Shown here in pieces: positions 27,021-37,773 of a stretch of DNA of 64,000 nucleotides. The translations under genes and the position numbers were made by a program. This DNA is from Paludisphaera soli (lineage in GTDB: Bacteria > Planctomycetota > Planctomycetia > Isosphaerales > Isosphaeraceae): positions 1 through 64,000 of the forward strand of contig NZ_JAALJI010000002.1 of NCBI RefSeq assembly GCF_011064595.1, in the 5' to 3' direction. The notes under the pieces were generated by a model. That model did not search any database, was not told the DNA's origin, and saw nothing but the letters and a program-made list of their open reading frames with translations. Every line of letters starts with the position of its first letter. Within the stretch, counting starts at the first letter, position 1.

Positions 27021-27776
27021 TCAGTAGGCGAAGATGCCGAACGGATACGGGGTGAAGAACGGCCGGGTGTAGTTCTTCTTGAAGTCCAGCCACCAGATGC
27101 CGTCGTCCCAGCGGAGAGTGACCGCCCGCCAGTCGAGGGGGACTTCCGGGTAGGGGTAGAAGGGGCCGATGTTCGGCCAGGCCTGCCAGGGGTAGGCCGT
27201 GGGGTAGCCGACGGCCGAGAAGTTCCCCGGAGGGGCGTAGCTGGGCCAGGCGTAGTTGGGCTGGTTCTGCACCACGCCGCCCGCGGCGCCGCCGGCGGGG
27301 CCTTCGGGCAGGGGGCTGCCGTCGTAGACGGGCCCGCCGGCGACGGGGCCGCCGACCATGCCGCCCATGCCTTCATTCACGCCGATCGGGGCGCCGCCGA
27401 CGGGGCCGCCGCCGACCATGCCGCCGTGCCCCATGTGGCCGCCCATGGCGACCTGCTGCGGCACGTACTGGGCCGGGCGGACCGACCGGTCGCCGACCTG
27501 GATCTTGTCGACCACCCCCGTCACCCCGGCGACCCGCTGGGCGCGAGAGAGGGCCTCGGACTTGATCTCGGGGCTGCCGGCGACGCCGGAGAGCGTCACC
27601 AGGCCGCCCTGGGCTTCGATCTCGATCCGGGTGGAGGCCAGCGTCCGGCTGGTCCGCAGCGCTCCGGCGACCGAGTCGGCGACGACCTGGTTCGGATTGG
27701 TCGCCTGGCCCATCGCCATCGGGGCCGTCGCGGCCAGGAGACCGAGCACGGCTGAAATCCGTTTCAGTCCAACCAT
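27021..27776 (-). CDS. Exported BON-domain protein with Gly/Met-rich middle
   Basis: 251 residues from ATG 27776, which has AGAAGGA upstream; an ATG at 27800 is also in frame. Signal peptide: GLKRISAVLGLLAATAPMAMG. Residues 30-95 form a BON domain (VADSVAGALRTSRTL, IEIEAQGGLVTLSGVAGSPEIKSEALSRA), which usually binds membranes or phospholipid. Residues 100-160 are Gly/Met/Pro-rich repeats (MGGHMGHGGMVGGG). The C-terminal 90 residues are rich in Trp, Tyr and Pro (YAWPSYAPPGNF, DGIWWLDFKKNY) and look like a planctomycete cell-envelope module. It is likely an envelope protein. It is transcribed alone and convergent with the double peptidase. Confidence 0.82.
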   Translation of the reverse strand: MVGLKRISAVLGLLAATAPMAMGQATNPNQVVADSVAGALRTSRTLASTRIEIEAQGGLVTLSGVAGSPEIKSEALSRAQRVAGVTGVVDKIQVGDRSVRPAQYVPQQVAMGGHMGHGGMVGGGPVGGAPIGVNEGMGGMVGGPVAGGPVYDGSPLPEGPAGGAAGGVVQNQPNYAWPSYAPPGNFSAVGYPTAYPWQAWPNIGPFYPYPEVPLDWRAVTLRWDDGIWWLDFKKNYTRPFFTPYPFGIFAY

Positions 27777-28159
27777 TGTGGGCAAGTCCTTCTCCCGCAT
27801 GGATCCGACTCGACCTAAAGAAGGCGAACGGCGAGCGGGGCGTCGTTCGGGTCGGTGATCAATCCTTCGTGACGGTCTGCCGACGGCTCGAGGGATGGCG
27901 CACGAGGACGGGGGACCCCCGTCGTCGCGGACCATACGCCGAGACGAGACGGATCGAAGGACCGGCGGAACAAGGTGGGAGTCGGTGAGGGGGAGTCAGG
28001 ATACGCCAGTCCGTCGATTCAGAACCTGATTCGCCGGAACTATGGCGCACGCTTTCGGGGTCGTCAAACGACCGCCAAAAAAAAAACGGGGCCGCGTGGC
28101 CCCGAGAGTTTCAAATTGTTGGCCTTTAAGCCTTTAGGGATGACCAAAAAACCAGAGGA
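27777..28159. other. Intergenic stretch with a palindrome and a terminator
   Basis: No gene supported. It holds the likely promoter region of the BON gene, a GC palindrome at 27907-27923 (GACGGGGG-A-CCCCCGTC), and the terminator of the membrane-protein gene at 28077-28104. Confidence 0.45.
28077..28104 (-). terminator. Rho-independent terminator of the small membrane protein gene
   Basis: Read on the minus strand, a CGGGGCC / GGCCCCG stem with a 4-nt loop is followed by ten T residues, 56 bp past the stop codon at 28160. This is the cleanest intrinsic terminator in the window. Confidence 0.85.
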
Positions 28160-28477
28160 TCACGCCGCCTCGGGTTCGACGAGGGGACGCATGGGGTAAA
28201 CGGCACCGGTATTGCTGTTTCCGATCGTCATGCCGATCAGGAGGAGCGTCATGGTCCCGCCGGCGAAGAGGGCGAACTCCGAGTCATGGCGACCGCAGAG
28301 GGCTCCCGAGATCCCGAGCCCGAACAGGGCTAGGATCAGACCGAACCGCCCCAGGCCGGACCAGCTCGATCCGTGCGGGGTCAGGCGGTGCAGGCAGAGG
28401 CACATGACCCCGCAGGTCTGGAAGAACATCACGAGCATCTCGAACACGCCGCAGAAGTTGAGATGAGAGATGGACAT
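28160..28477 (-). CDS. Small membrane protein with three helices
   Basis: A 105-residue protein of unknown function starting at ATG 28477, with a good ribosome site (AAGGAGCC). It has three hydrophobic segments: about 10-32 (VFEMLVMFFQTCGVMCLCL), 43-62 (FGLILALFGLGISGALCG) and 66-85 (FALFAGGTMTLLLIGMTIG). The first helix holds three of the four Cys residues that are closely spaced with another just before it, which could bind metal or form disulfides. It has no neighbours in the same direction. The strong terminator downstream argues that it is a real, separately expressed gene. Confidence 0.72.
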   Translation of the reverse strand: MSISHLNFCGVFEMLVMFFQTCGVMCLCLHRLTPHGSSWSGLGRFGLILALFGLGISGALCGRHDSEFALFAGGTMTLLLIGMTIGNSNTGAVYPMRPLVEPEAA

Positions 28478-28757
28478 GGCCTGACAGGCTCCTTCCTTGG
28501 TTCCTGTTTCGGGTCGTCGGAGATGTGGCGGACTTTGCCGGATGAGATGATTCGGCGAAGTTTGCGTCCTGCCCTAGAGCACGCCGCGTACCAAAAGCCT
28601 CCGACGGCCGATTCCGTGCGAGAACGCCGGGGTGCAAGTCGGAAACTTGAGGAAAAAACGGCCCGGCGTCGAGATTCTCGACGCGGGCCTTGGCGTTTTT
28701 ACAAGCGTTGCCGCTCGAAGCTTGCAGAAAGCTCCATATCAGGCTGCCGGGATCGTT

Positions 28758-29738
28758 TCAGCGTCGCTGGGTGGCACCGCGATTACTCGGGCTCTTGAAC
28801 TCGGTGGGGCTGGAGATGTCCAGGACTCCCCAGCCCTTCTTCTCCTTGCGGACGGTGACGGTCCGCTGCAGCCAGCCTCCGTCGTCGAGCGTCTTCCGGA
28901 TGGTCACGCCGAGGCGCCCGGTGCTCTTCACCTGATTGTCGCCGGCGTCGACGTAGCCGTCGAGCTTCGTGGCGAGGTCGTCCAGTTCCGTCTCGGAAAT
29001 GCTCTCGTCGATGATGCGGGCGAAGAGTTCGCGATACTTGCCCCCCTCCTGATCGCTGTTGGCCCGCAAGGCGGTCGCCTCGGAGAGTCGGCCGCGATCC
29101 TTGTTCTTGATGGCGTGGAGGAACGCCTTGACCGCACCGTGGGCGGAGTTGGTGTCGCCGGGGTCGTTCGAACCCGCCGCGCCGCCGAGGCCGAGTCCTC
29201 CGGGGATGCCCGACGAGCCGTCCTCGCCGCCCCGGAAGCCGGGGCCTCGCGCGCCCATCTCGCCGCCGGGGCCGCCGGGGCCTCCCGGGAACCCCGGAGG
29301 CGTCATCAGGTCGCCGGCGCCCGGTTCCGGCGCGATCTCGCCCGCGGGTGCGGGGGCGGTGGCCCCGGGCGCGGGGGCCGATTCGGCCGGGGCGGCCGCG
29401 CCGGTGGCCATCGCCAGGAGCTCGGCCGTATCGGACTTGACGGCTCCGGCCGCGGCGTCCGGCGTCGGCGGGGCGGCGGCCACGGGCGCGGGCGCTTCTC
29501 CCGGCGCCGACGCGGCGGGGCCGGCGGGGGGCGTCGGGGCGGGGGCGGGAGCGGCCGCGACGGCGGCCGCCGCATCCTCGGGCGGTGCCGGTTCGGCGGG
29601 CGCGGCCTCCGCCTCGTCGGCCGCGGCCAGGTCTTCCGCGGACGGCTCGGGGACGTCGCCCCCGCCGCAGCCCGCCAGCCCCAAGGCCAGCACCCCCGAG
29701 AGTCCGAGGCCGTACAGCCAGGCGTTCCAAGGTCTCAT
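28758..29738 (-). CDS. Lipoprotein with long Pro/Ala/Gly linker
   Basis: 326 residues from ATG 29738. The lipobox is canonical (SGVLALGLAGCGGG, Cys about 24). Residues 30-200 are a low-complexity linker rich in Ala, Pro, Glu and Gly (APAPAPTPPAGPAASAPGEA, then GFPGGPGGPGGEMGARG), probably extended through the envelope. The C-terminal 120 residues are a folded domain (AHGAVKAFLHAIKNKDRGRLSEATALRAN, GWLQRTVTVRKEKKGWGVLDIS) that resembles NTF2/DUF4878-like lumenal domains. The role is unknown: an anchored domain held away from the membrane. It is divergent from the response regulator at 30054. Confidence 0.8.
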   Translation of the reverse strand: MRPWNAWLYGLGLSGVLALGLAGCGGGDVPEPSAEDLAAADEAEAAPAEPAPPEDAAAAVAAAPAPAPTPPAGPAASAPGEAPAPVAAAPPTPDAAAGAVKSDTAELLAMATGAAAPAESAPAPGATAPAPAGEIAPEPGAGDLMTPPGFPGGPGGPGGEMGARGPGFRGGEDGSSGIPGGLGLGGAAGSNDPGDTNSAHGAVKAFLHAIKNKDRGRLSEATALRANSDQEGGKYRELFARIIDESISETELDDLATKLDGYVDAGDNQVKSTGRLGVTIRKTLDDGGWLQRTVTVRKEKKGWGVLDISSPTEFKSPSNRGATQRR

Positions 29739-30053
29739 GGCGTCCCGCCCTCCCCTTCGCGTCGATTTCCCGGCCGGGCGTCGAGTCGCGGCCCGGCCGC
29801 GATCCCCGCCCGTCCCCTGCCCCGAAATGCGGCCGAAGCCACGCTCGATTATGATCTCCCGCGGGGCCGCCGAAAAGGGGGCGACCCCCAATCTCCACGC
29901 CCGGCCCCGATCGTCCCGGATTTTCGACATGTCTTCATGCCGAGATCCTTTGACCCGTCCCCCCCGCCCCTTGCCTGTCCGACGGGCGCGGGCTAGACTG
30001 GAGTCGCGCCTCCTAGAGTCATCGTGCGCCGCCTCGACCCGAGAACCAACGCC
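29739..30053. other. Divergent promoter region
   Basis: 315 bp between the lipoprotein (minus) and the response regulator (plus). Both promoters must lie here. I see no convincing gene or repeat. Confidence 0.4.
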
Positions 30054-30464
30054 ATGAGCCCACAACAACGCACCATCCTTCTGGTCGACGACGACCACGA
30101 GATCGTCGAGTCGATGCGCACGATCCTGGAGAACCGGGGCTATCGCATCCTCGTCGCCCGAGACGGGAATTCCGGCCTGATGGTGGCCGAACGCGAGAAC
30201 CCCGACCTGCTCATCCTCGACATGATGATGCCCAAGAAGAGCGGCTTCCTCGTCCTGGAGAAGCTCCGCAGCCGCCCCGGCGGCCTGATCCCCACCATCA
30301 TGATCACCGGCAACGAGGGGAGCCGCCACCGCGCCTACGCCGAGATGCTGGGCGTGCGCGACTACATCCGCAAGCCGTTCGCGATGGAGAAGCTCGTGCG
30401 ATCCATCGACAAGGTCCTCGGCGTCGCCCCGCGCACCGCCGGCGGCTTCGACGACGAGGTCTGA
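30054..30464 (+). CDS. Single-domain response regulator
   Basis: A 136-residue receiver domain from ATG 30054. The acidic pocket is Asp12-Asp14 (LLVDDDHE), the phosphoacceptor is Asp56 in LLILDMMMPKKSGF, the switch Thr is in IMITGNEG, and the conserved Lys is in YIRKPF. The domain fills almost the whole protein, so there is no DNA-binding output. It differs from the regulator at 21750 in lacking the long tail. It is convergent with maf, with a gap of only 26 bp. No sensor kinase is adjacent. Confidence 0.9.
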   Translation: MSPQQRTILLVDDDHEIVESMRTILENRGYRILVARDGNSGLMVAERENPDLLILDMMMPKKSGFLVLEKLRSRPGGLIPTIMITGNEGSRHRAYAEMLGVRDYIRKPFAMEKLVRSIDKVLGVAPRTAGGFDDEV

Positions 30465-30490
30465 CCCGCCCGGCCGTCCTGGCCGACGGC

Positions 30491-31084
30491 TCAGGGGATC
30501 TCCCACCCCAACTCCGCGAGGATGCCGACCAGGGCCAGCAGCGGCATGCCGGTGATCGCGGAATGGTCGCCCGACTCGATCCGCTCGAACAGGGCGACGC
30601 CCCCCTGCTCCAGCTTGTAGCTCCCCGCGCAGTCGAGCGGGGCGTCCCGAGCCACGTAACGCTCGATCGCCTCGCGGTCGAGCCTCCGCATCGTCAGCCG
30701 CGTGACGTCGGTATGGGCGAACCGGCGACCGGGGGCGATCACGACCATCGCCGTGATCAGCTCGTGGACCCGGCCCGACATCGCGGCGAGCTGGTCCACC
30801 GCCCGGTCGGCGTCGCCCGGCTTCCCGAGGATCCGGCCGTCGAGCGAGACGAGCTGGTCGCAGCCGATGACGACGGCGGTCGGCTCCGCTTCCGCCACGC
30901 TCTCGGCCTTGCGGCGGGCGAGCGTCTCGGCCAGGGCTCGGGGCGCAAGCCCCGCCCCCGCCAGGCTGGACTCGTCGAACGGCGGGGCGACGGCGAGGAA
31001 GGCGACACCCAGCCGCTCCAGCAAGGTGCGGCGATAGGGCGACGTGCTCGCCAGGATCAGGTCGGGCGTTCGGCTTCCGGTCAT
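30491..31084 (-). CDS. maf: Maf-like nucleotide pyrophosphatase
   Basis: 197 residues from ATG 31084. The family signature at the N-terminus is intact (LILASTSPYRRTLLERLGV), followed by FDESSL near 40, the catalytic acidic segment VIGCDQLVSLDGRILGKPGD near 72-92 and the SYKLEQGGVALFERIESGDHSAITGMPL region near 155-182. Maf enzymes hydrolyse non-canonical or modified nucleoside triphosphates to keep the pool clean and influence septum formation. It follows hemQ by 20 bp, so they are probably co-transcribed. Confidence 0.92.
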   Translation of the reverse strand: MTGSRTPDLILASTSPYRRTLLERLGVAFLAVAPPFDESSLAGAGLAPRALAETLARRKAESVAEAEPTAVVIGCDQLVSLDGRILGKPGDADRAVDQLAAMSGRVHELITAMVVIAPGRRFAHTDVTRLTMRRLDREAIERYVARDAPLDCAGSYKLEQGGVALFERIESGDHSAITGMPLLALVGILAELGWEIP

Positions 31085-31104
31085 CTCGCGGCCCCCGCCC
31101 CGGT

Positions 31105-32007
31105 TCAGATCCGCAGGACTTCGACCAGTTCCCGGGGCGGGACGATGTAGCCGAAGTAGAAGTCGCCGAAGAGGGCGTATTTGGCGGAGCTTTCGTCGAA
31201 CCGCATCGTGTAGACGATGTCTTTCAGGAAGAGCGGGTTGCGCGCCCAGAGGGTGACGCCCCACTCCCAGTCGTCCAGGCCGGTCGACGCGGTGATCACC
31301 TGGCTGACCTTGCCGGCGTAGGCCATACCGGATCGGCCGTGCTGGGCCATCAGCTCGGACCGCTGCTCGAAAGGCAGCAGATACCAGTTCTGCTCGCCCT
31401 GGCGCATCTTGCTCATCGGGTAGAAGCAGAAGCAGGGCCAGTCGGGGAACTCGGGATAGAGCCGATGCTGGTTCATCGGGCCGAGGCGCTCGGAGTACGA
31501 GGCCACCTTGGCCTGGAACATCGGGGACTCGGGGTCGAGCTTCTCGCGGTCGCGGAGGATCGCGGCGTACTGCTCGGCGTCGGGGACGTATTCCGAGACC
31601 TCGGTGATCGAGTAGAACGAGTACGACGGGGTGAGCGCCGGTCCCAGGAGCGAGGCGGCGAGCGCCGTCTGCACGCCGTGGATCGCCTTCAGGTCGGTGC
31701 CGGCCAGCATGACCCCGAAGTCGGCCTTGTGCCCGGGGACGGCGAAGCACTGGAGCTGCTCGACGCCCTCGGGCTTCGTGCCGAGGATCGCGACGAACTC
31801 CTCGCGGGCGCGGTCGAGTTCGTCCGGCTCCACGTCGAGGATGGCGTCCCGGTCGACGTGGTAGAAGAGGTGGAGGAAGTGCCACCCGGTCTCCGGGACG
31901 AGCGAGGCCGGGACCTGCCGGGGCGACGGCCTACGCCCGGGGCGCCCGGCGTCGGGGCTGGGCTCGGCGGTCTCGGCGGGGCTGGTCTCGGGCGTCTCCT
32001 GGGTCAT
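31105..32007 (-). CDS. hemQ: HemQ / chlorite-dismutase-family coproheme decarboxylase
   Basis: 300 residues from ATG 32007, after an upstream open frame without coding character. The first 45 residues are Pro/Glu-rich. The body matches the HemQ (ChdC) branch: WHFLHLFYHVDRDAI near 42, FGVMLAGTDLKAI near 97, SITEVSEYV near 130, the FYPMSKMRQGEQNWYLLP block near 198 and a C-terminal WGVTLWARNPLFLKDIVYTMRF. HemQ completes haem by decarboxylating coproheme III in the coproporphyrin-dependent route. The other genes of that route are not in the window. It is transcribed before maf. Confidence 0.88.
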   Translation of the reverse strand: MTQETPETSPAETAEPSPDAGRPGRRPSPRQVPASLVPETGWHFLHLFYHVDRDAILDVEPDELDRAREEFVAILGTKPEGVEQLQCFAVPGHKADFGVMLAGTDLKAIHGVQTALAASLLGPALTPSYSFYSITEVSEYVPDAEQYAAILRDREKLDPESPMFQAKVASYSERLGPMNQHRLYPEFPDWPCFCFYPMSKMRQGEQNWYLLPFEQRSELMAQHGRSGMAYAGKVSQVITASTGLDDWEWGVTLWARNPLFLKDIVYTMRFDESSAKYALFGDFYFGYIVPPRELVEVLRI

Positions 32008-32099
32008 GGCCGGTCCCTTGCGGTTCGCGTCTCGTCGTCGGGTCCAGACGGCGATTGTAGGCCGCGTCGGCCCCGCCCGGCAAGGCGGCCCCGCGGCGC

Positions 32100-33596
<1,497 letters not shown>

Positions 33597-34097
33597 TTCC
33601 CGGACTCCTTGGAACTCGGCTCGGGATCGCTCGAAGAACCGCGCGAGGCGTCCCCGCCCGTCGAGGGCGCGAGCGGCGGCTCGGCCGCCAACTCTCCGGG
33701 ATAAAACCTAAGCGATCGCCCTGAGAAGGCGAACTGCTCGGGAGAAATGCCTGGCCGGGTTCATCCTCACGACGCCGAACGCGAATCGAGCTAAGGTGTT
33801 GGATCAAGGCCGGTCGGCGTCGCCGCCGTCCCCAAGGGAGGAGCGTTCGCCCGCGGGCTCGTCGTCGGTGGCCGCGGGGGCCGTCGCGAAAAGCCGACGG
33901 TCGGTGGTGGGCGGGCCACGCCATCGTTGCTCGCATGCCACGCATTCTAGATTCGTGGCACCCAGGCATCATGTGACGCCCTCATCCCAAAAAATGCGGA
34001 TTCGGCTCCTGAAGGCGCAATAGAAAGAGCCGTCGCCCCTCGCGTGCAGCGGGGGACGACGGCTCGTGGGGGTCGGACGCGGTCGCGTCGGCGTCGG
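33597..34097. other. Intergenic stretch
   Basis: 500 bp holding the promoter side of the kinase gene and the 3' hairpin of the next minus-strand gene at 34027-34065. No reading frame of coding quality was found. Confidence 0.4.
34027..34065 (-). terminator. Hairpin terminator of the 34098-34754 gene
   Basis: A 13-bp stem (GAGCCGTCGCCCC) pairs with its complement carrying one bulged base. Read on the minus strand it is followed by TTTCTATT, 33 bp past the stop codon. Confidence 0.65.
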
Positions 34098-34754
34098 TCA
34101 GGGGCTCATGGAGGCCCCGGTCGACGGATTGACGGGCAGCACGGCCGGCGGGGCGTCGATGGCCGGGGGCCCGGCGCACCGGCGGAGGTGGTCCTTGTCG
34201 ATGTAGACGACCTCGACCTTGTGGTCGACGTGGTTGAACGGGATCGGGTAGTCGGCCCAGTACAACTCGTCGTAGTACACCGTGCACTTGTAGTGGCAGT
34301 GGACGAGCTGGCAAGGTCCGGCGAGGGGATAGACCCGGCAGGGGTCGATCTTCTCGCCGATCTTCTCGATCAGGAACCGGACGTTGTTCCGCTGGGTCTC
34401 GTAGAAGACCGGCGAGCCGTTCTTGAACTTGGGCACCTTGTCCCAGACCTCCTCCTCGCTCGGGGGGTCGAGGCAGGCGGCGGGGGCGAAGTCGCCCGGG
34501 ATCGGGTCGAGGATCGGCACCCGGCCCTCGGTCTCCTCGCGGGCCATGTCGGCCTCGAGGCGCTGCGACTGCGACGCGAAGATCGGCCAGGCGAACGACC
34601 AACCGGTCGGGTGCAGCGGCGAGATGTTGCGGAAGACGTACGACAGGCCGCAGCCGACGTGCGTGGTGCAGAGTGCGGCCGTGATGGCACCCATGGCGAG
34701 GCCGCGAACCCAGCGCGGGGTCTTATGGCTCAGGTGCCGCGCGGATCGGAACAT
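34098..34754 (-). CDS. Conserved exported protein of unknown function, planctomycete type
   Basis: 218 residues with a hydrophobic leader ending in Cys (LAMGAITAALCTTHVGCG), so it is secreted or a lipoprotein with a non-canonical lipobox. The middle is charged (EDPIPGDFAP-like segments, then DKVPKFKNGSPVFYETQRNN). The most striking part is near 150-190, rich in His, Cys and Tyr: CQLVHCHYKCTVYYDELYWA followed by YPIPFNHVDHKVEVVYIDKD. I recall such sequences in planctomycetes but know no function; Cys/His content would suit a metal site or disulfides. It is a single gene. Confidence 0.72.
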   Translation of the reverse strand: MFRSARHLSHKTPRWVRGLAMGAITAALCTTHVGCGLSYVFRNISPLHPTGWSFAWPIFASQSQRLEADMAREETEGRVPILDPIPGDFAPAACLDPPSEEEVWDKVPKFKNGSPVFYETQRNNVRFLIEKIGEKIDPCRVYPLAGPCQLVHCHYKCTVYYDELYWADYPIPFNHVDHKVEVVYIDKDHLRRCAGPPAIDAPPAVLPVNPSTGASMSP

Positions 34755-35073
34755 GGTCTTATCCCCTCCTTGGGAACGTGCGCGAACACGCCGACGGGCG
34801 TTCCAGCCTCGCCGACCTACTGCGCCGGGATCGCTATCCTGTTCGAGCGGAGACGACCGATCGTTCCGGCGACTTCCTCATCGCGACCGGTCCATGTGGA
34901 CTAGTTATCGTTCGCGGGCCGCATGGTCTGTTAGGAATTTCCGGATTCGCCCGGCGGATTCCCTCGACCTCTCCAACCCGCAGTCGATCGACCGTCTCAC
35001 GTCACACAGTCCGGATCATCGGCCTTTTCGGCCCGGGAACTTAGGTCGTTCCGCCGGGGGCCGCGAAGGCCGC
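34755..35073. other. Intergenic stretch
   Basis: 319 bp upstream of the unknown exported protein and downstream of the dehydratase. I see no gene, repeat or clear promoter pair. A mildly AT-richer patch lies near 34890-34950. Confidence 0.35.
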
Positions 35074-37065
35074 TCAGGCCTTCCCAAGCCGGAGGGCCTC
35101 GACGATCGCGTCGGCGTCGTAGACGCAGCCGCCCCAGACTCCGCCCGAGACCTCCTGGAGGGCCGCCCAGAGCCGGACGTCGTCGGGCAGGTCCGGGTCG
35201 GGCGACAGCAGCGGGTGGGGCGTGCGATCGGCCAGGATCCGGGCCCCCTCCTCCGCCCCCACGTCCTCCCCCTCGGCTCCGACCAGGTCCACGGAGCCTT
35301 CGAGCCGGACGCGATCCACGACGATTCGGATCAGGTCGCCGTCGCGGACCTTGCCCAATGGGCCCCCGGCCAGGGCCTCGGGGCTGATGTGGCCGACGCA
35401 GGCCCCGGTCGAGACTCCCGAGAACCGGGCGTCGGTCAGGACGGCCACCTCCTTGCCGAACGGCAGGTGCTTCAGGGCGGAGGTGATCTGATAGATCTCC
35501 TCCATCCCGGCCCCCACCGGCCCCCGGCCGACGAGCACCACCACGTCGCCGGCGCGGACGGGGATCGAGGCCTGGCCCTTGATCGCCGCGACGGCGTCGT
35601 GCTCGCGGGTGAAGACCCTCGCGGGGCCGAGCTTGCGGTAGACGCCGTCCGGATCGACCACGGCCGGGTCGATGGCCGTGCTCTTGATCACCGACCCGTG
35701 CGGCGCCAGGTTGCCGCGCGGGAAGGTGACCGTACTGGTCAAGCCGCGCTCTTTCGCCTGAGAGGGGCTCATGATGACGTCGTCGGGGTCCACCCCGTCC
35801 TCCCGATGCAGCCGCTCGCGCGAGCGCTTCCGCCGATCGCAGGCCTCCCACCAGTCGAGCAGTCGGCCGAGGGTCGTCCCCGAGACGGTGAGGACCGACT
35901 CGTCGAGCAGGCCGAGGCCCCGAAGATGCAGCATGACCTCCGGGACGCCCCCCGCGAGGAAGGCCCGGACGGTCGGGTGGTGGCTCGGGCCGTTGGGCAG
36001 GACGCTGACGAGGCGAGGGACGCGGGTGTTGATCTCGTGCCAGTCGCCGACGTCCGGCCGCCGCAGGCCCGCCGCGTGGGCGATCGCCGGGACGTGCAGG
36101 AGCAGGTTGGTCGAGCCGCCGAACGCCGCGTGCACGATCATGGCGTTGCGGATCGAAGCGTCGGTGAGGACGTGGCGCGAGGTCGTCGCATGACGTGCCA
36201 ACTCAACGAGCGCGCGGGCCGAGCGTCGGGCCATGTCGCGCCAGACCGGCTGGCCTGAAGGCGCGAGGGCCGAATGCGGCAGCGACATCCCGAGCGCCTC
36301 GCCGACGACCTGGGCGGTGGCGGCGGTCCCCAAAAACTGGCAGCCGCCGCCGGGGCTGGCGCAGGCGCGACAACCCATGTCGGCGGCGGTTTGCAGGTCG
36401 ATCTCGCCGTGGGCGTAGCGGGCCCCGATCGTCTGGATCTTCCCCGCGTCCTCGCCCGATCGCGGCGGCAGCGTGACGCCCCCAGGGACGAGCACGGACG
36501 GCAGCCGCGGCATCCCGGCCAGCGCCAGCATCATCGCCGGCAGGCCCTTGTCGCAGGTGGCCACGCCGAGCACCCCCTTGCGCAGGGGGAGCGAGCGGAT
36601 CAGCCGGCGGAAGACCACGGCGGCGTCATTGCGGTACGGGAGGCTGTCCATCATCCCCGTGGTCCCCTGCGAGCGGCCGTCGCAGGGGTCCGAAACCATC
36701 GCCGCGAACGGCACCGCCCCCAGCCGCTTCAGCTCCTCGGCCGCCTCTTTGACCAGGAGGCCGATCTCCCAGTGGCCGGTGTGGTAGCCGAGCGCGATCG
36801 GCGAGCCGTCCTCGGCGCGGAGCCCGCCCTGGGTGCTGAGGATCAGATAGGGGTCGCGGGCGGTCTCGGACGGCGCCCAGCCCATCCCGGCGTTCTGCGA
36901 GAGGCCGAAGAGGTCGCCGGAGGGCCAGAGTCGGAGCATCTCGTCGGTCAGCGGGAGCGCACCCTGGGGCCCGTCGGAGGCCGTGGCGACCCCGTCCCAG
37001 TCGACGTCCGGCGACTCGACGACCTGTTTCCAGTCCGGGTTTTCCGACGACGTTTCGATCGACAT
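35074..37065 (-). CDS. YjhG/YagF-type sugar-acid dehydratase (IlvD/Edd family)
   Basis: A 663-residue dehydratase of the iron-sulfur IlvD/Edd family. The length and the opening ([21 protein letters not shown]) match the YjhG/YagF branch, where E. coli members dehydrate D-xylonate. Likely cluster cysteines are in [11 protein letters not shown] near 127, VATCDKGLP near 168 and [17 protein letters not shown] near 235. The C-terminal swivel domain includes [13 protein letters not shown] and [21 protein letters not shown]. It probably converts an aldonic acid to the 2-keto-3-deoxy form. No transporter, aldolase or other xylonate-pathway gene is adjacent, so the substrate is not fixed by context. 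Confidence 0.9.
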   Translation of the reverse strand: MSIETSSENPDWKQVVESPDVDWDGVATASDGPQGALPLTDEMLRLWPSGDLFGLSQNAGMGWAPSETARDPYLILSTQGGLRAEDGSPIALGYHTGHWEIGLLVKEAAEELKRLGAVPFAAMVSDPCDGRSQGTTGMMDSLPYRNDAAVVFRRLIRSLPLRKGVLGVATCDKGLPAMMLALAGMPRLPSVLVPGGVTLPPRSGEDAGKIQTIGARYAHGEIDLQTAADMGCRACASPGGGCQFLGTAATAQVVGEALGMSLPHSALAPSGQPVWRDMARRSARALVELARHATTSRHVLTDASIRNAMIVHAAFGGSTNLLLHVPAIAHAAGLRRPDVGDWHEINTRVPRLVSVLPNGPSHHPTVRAFLAGGVPEVMLHLRGLGLLDESVLTVSGTTLGRLLDWWEACDRRKRSRERLHREDGVDPDDVIMSPSQAKERGLTSTVTFPRGNLAPHGSVIKSTAIDPAVVDPDGVYRKLGPARVFTREHDAVAAIKGQASIPVRAGDVVVLVGRGPVGAGMEEIYQITSALKHLPFGKEVAVLTDARFSGVSTGACVGHISPEALAGGPLGKVRDGDLIRIVVDRVRLEGSVDLVGAEGEDVGAEEGARILADRTPHPLLSPDPDLPDDVRLWAALQEVSGGVWGGCVYDADAIVEALRLGKA

Positions 37066-37196
37066 AACCGCGTCCTCTGACGGGGGAGGTTTTCCGCGCG
37101 GGGCGCGCCTCGTCCCATCATGGCCTGGCGACGCGAGCCGTCACAACCCTGGGATTTGGCCGGAACGGTCCCTTGTTTGCAGGTTTCAATCGACGT

Positions 37197-37210
37197 GGTT
37201 CAGCCGAACC
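37197..37210. promoter_or_regulatory. Short inverted repeat upstream of the copper-protein gene
   Basis: GGTTC-AGCC-GAACC, with 5-bp arms, lies 53 bp before the ATG of the cysteine-rich protein. It could be a regulator site, but short palindromes occur by chance, and no metal regulator gene is in the window. Confidence 0.3.
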
Positions 37211-37262
37211 GCCCCCGGCCCTACGGTCGGGCCCTTGATCCATCACCGGAGGAGGAGGAACC

Positions 37263-37736
37263 ATGGAGCGACGCGAAGTCCTGAGCCTGTTGGGCGTCGG
37301 CGCGGCCGGCGCGATGCTGAGCGGGACCGTCCGGGCGGGCGATGACGACAAGGACCACAAGGGCCATCATCACCCCGACCACGAGGACATGAAAGCGCAT
37401 CACGAGCACATGAAGACGATGGGCGAGTGCGCCATCATCTGCAACATGACCGCCGCCCACTGCCTGAAAGAGGCCGTGAAGGAGGACTGCAAGCAGCGCG
37501 AGATGCACGCCAAGGCCGCGGCGATGACGAACGATTGCCAGACCTTCTGCGTCCAGGCCGTCACCCTGATGGCCCGCCACAGCCCGCTCGCCCCGCATGC
37601 GCACAAGGCCTGCGCCGATGCCTGCCGCGATTGCGCCGAGGCCTGTTCCCAGGGCGATGACGAGATGATGAAGAAGTGCGCCGAGATCTGCCGCGAGTGC
37701 GAGAAGGCCTGCCGCGCCTGCTGCGAGGCCGCCTGA
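37263..37736 (+). CDS. Tat-exported cysteine-rich four-helix copper-storage-like protein
   Basis: 157 residues, with GGAGGAGGAGG just before the ATG and a twin-arginine leader (MERREVLSLLGVGAAGAML). A His-rich strip follows (DHKGHHHPDHEDMKAHHEHM), then a helical bundle with 16 Cys in CxxC/CxxxC spacing (GECAIICNMTAAHC, DCQTFCVQ, KACADACRDCAEAC, KCAEICRECEKACRACC). This matches the four-helix-bundle cysteine-rich copper proteins (DUF326; Csp1 type), in which the core thiols bind many Cu(I). Csp1 of methanotrophs is also exported by Tat. It stands alone and is divergent from the dehydratase. Confidence 0.9.
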   Translation: MERREVLSLLGVGAAGAMLSGTVRAGDDDKDHKGHHHPDHEDMKAHHEHMKTMGECAIICNMTAAHCLKEAVKEDCKQREMHAKAAAMTNDCQTFCVQAVTLMARHSPLAPHAHKACADACRDCAEACSQGDDEMMKKCAEICRECEKACRACCEAA

Positions 37737-37773
37737 TCCGCGTTCCGCCGCGTCGCCCGCCAGACCCGCTCGA

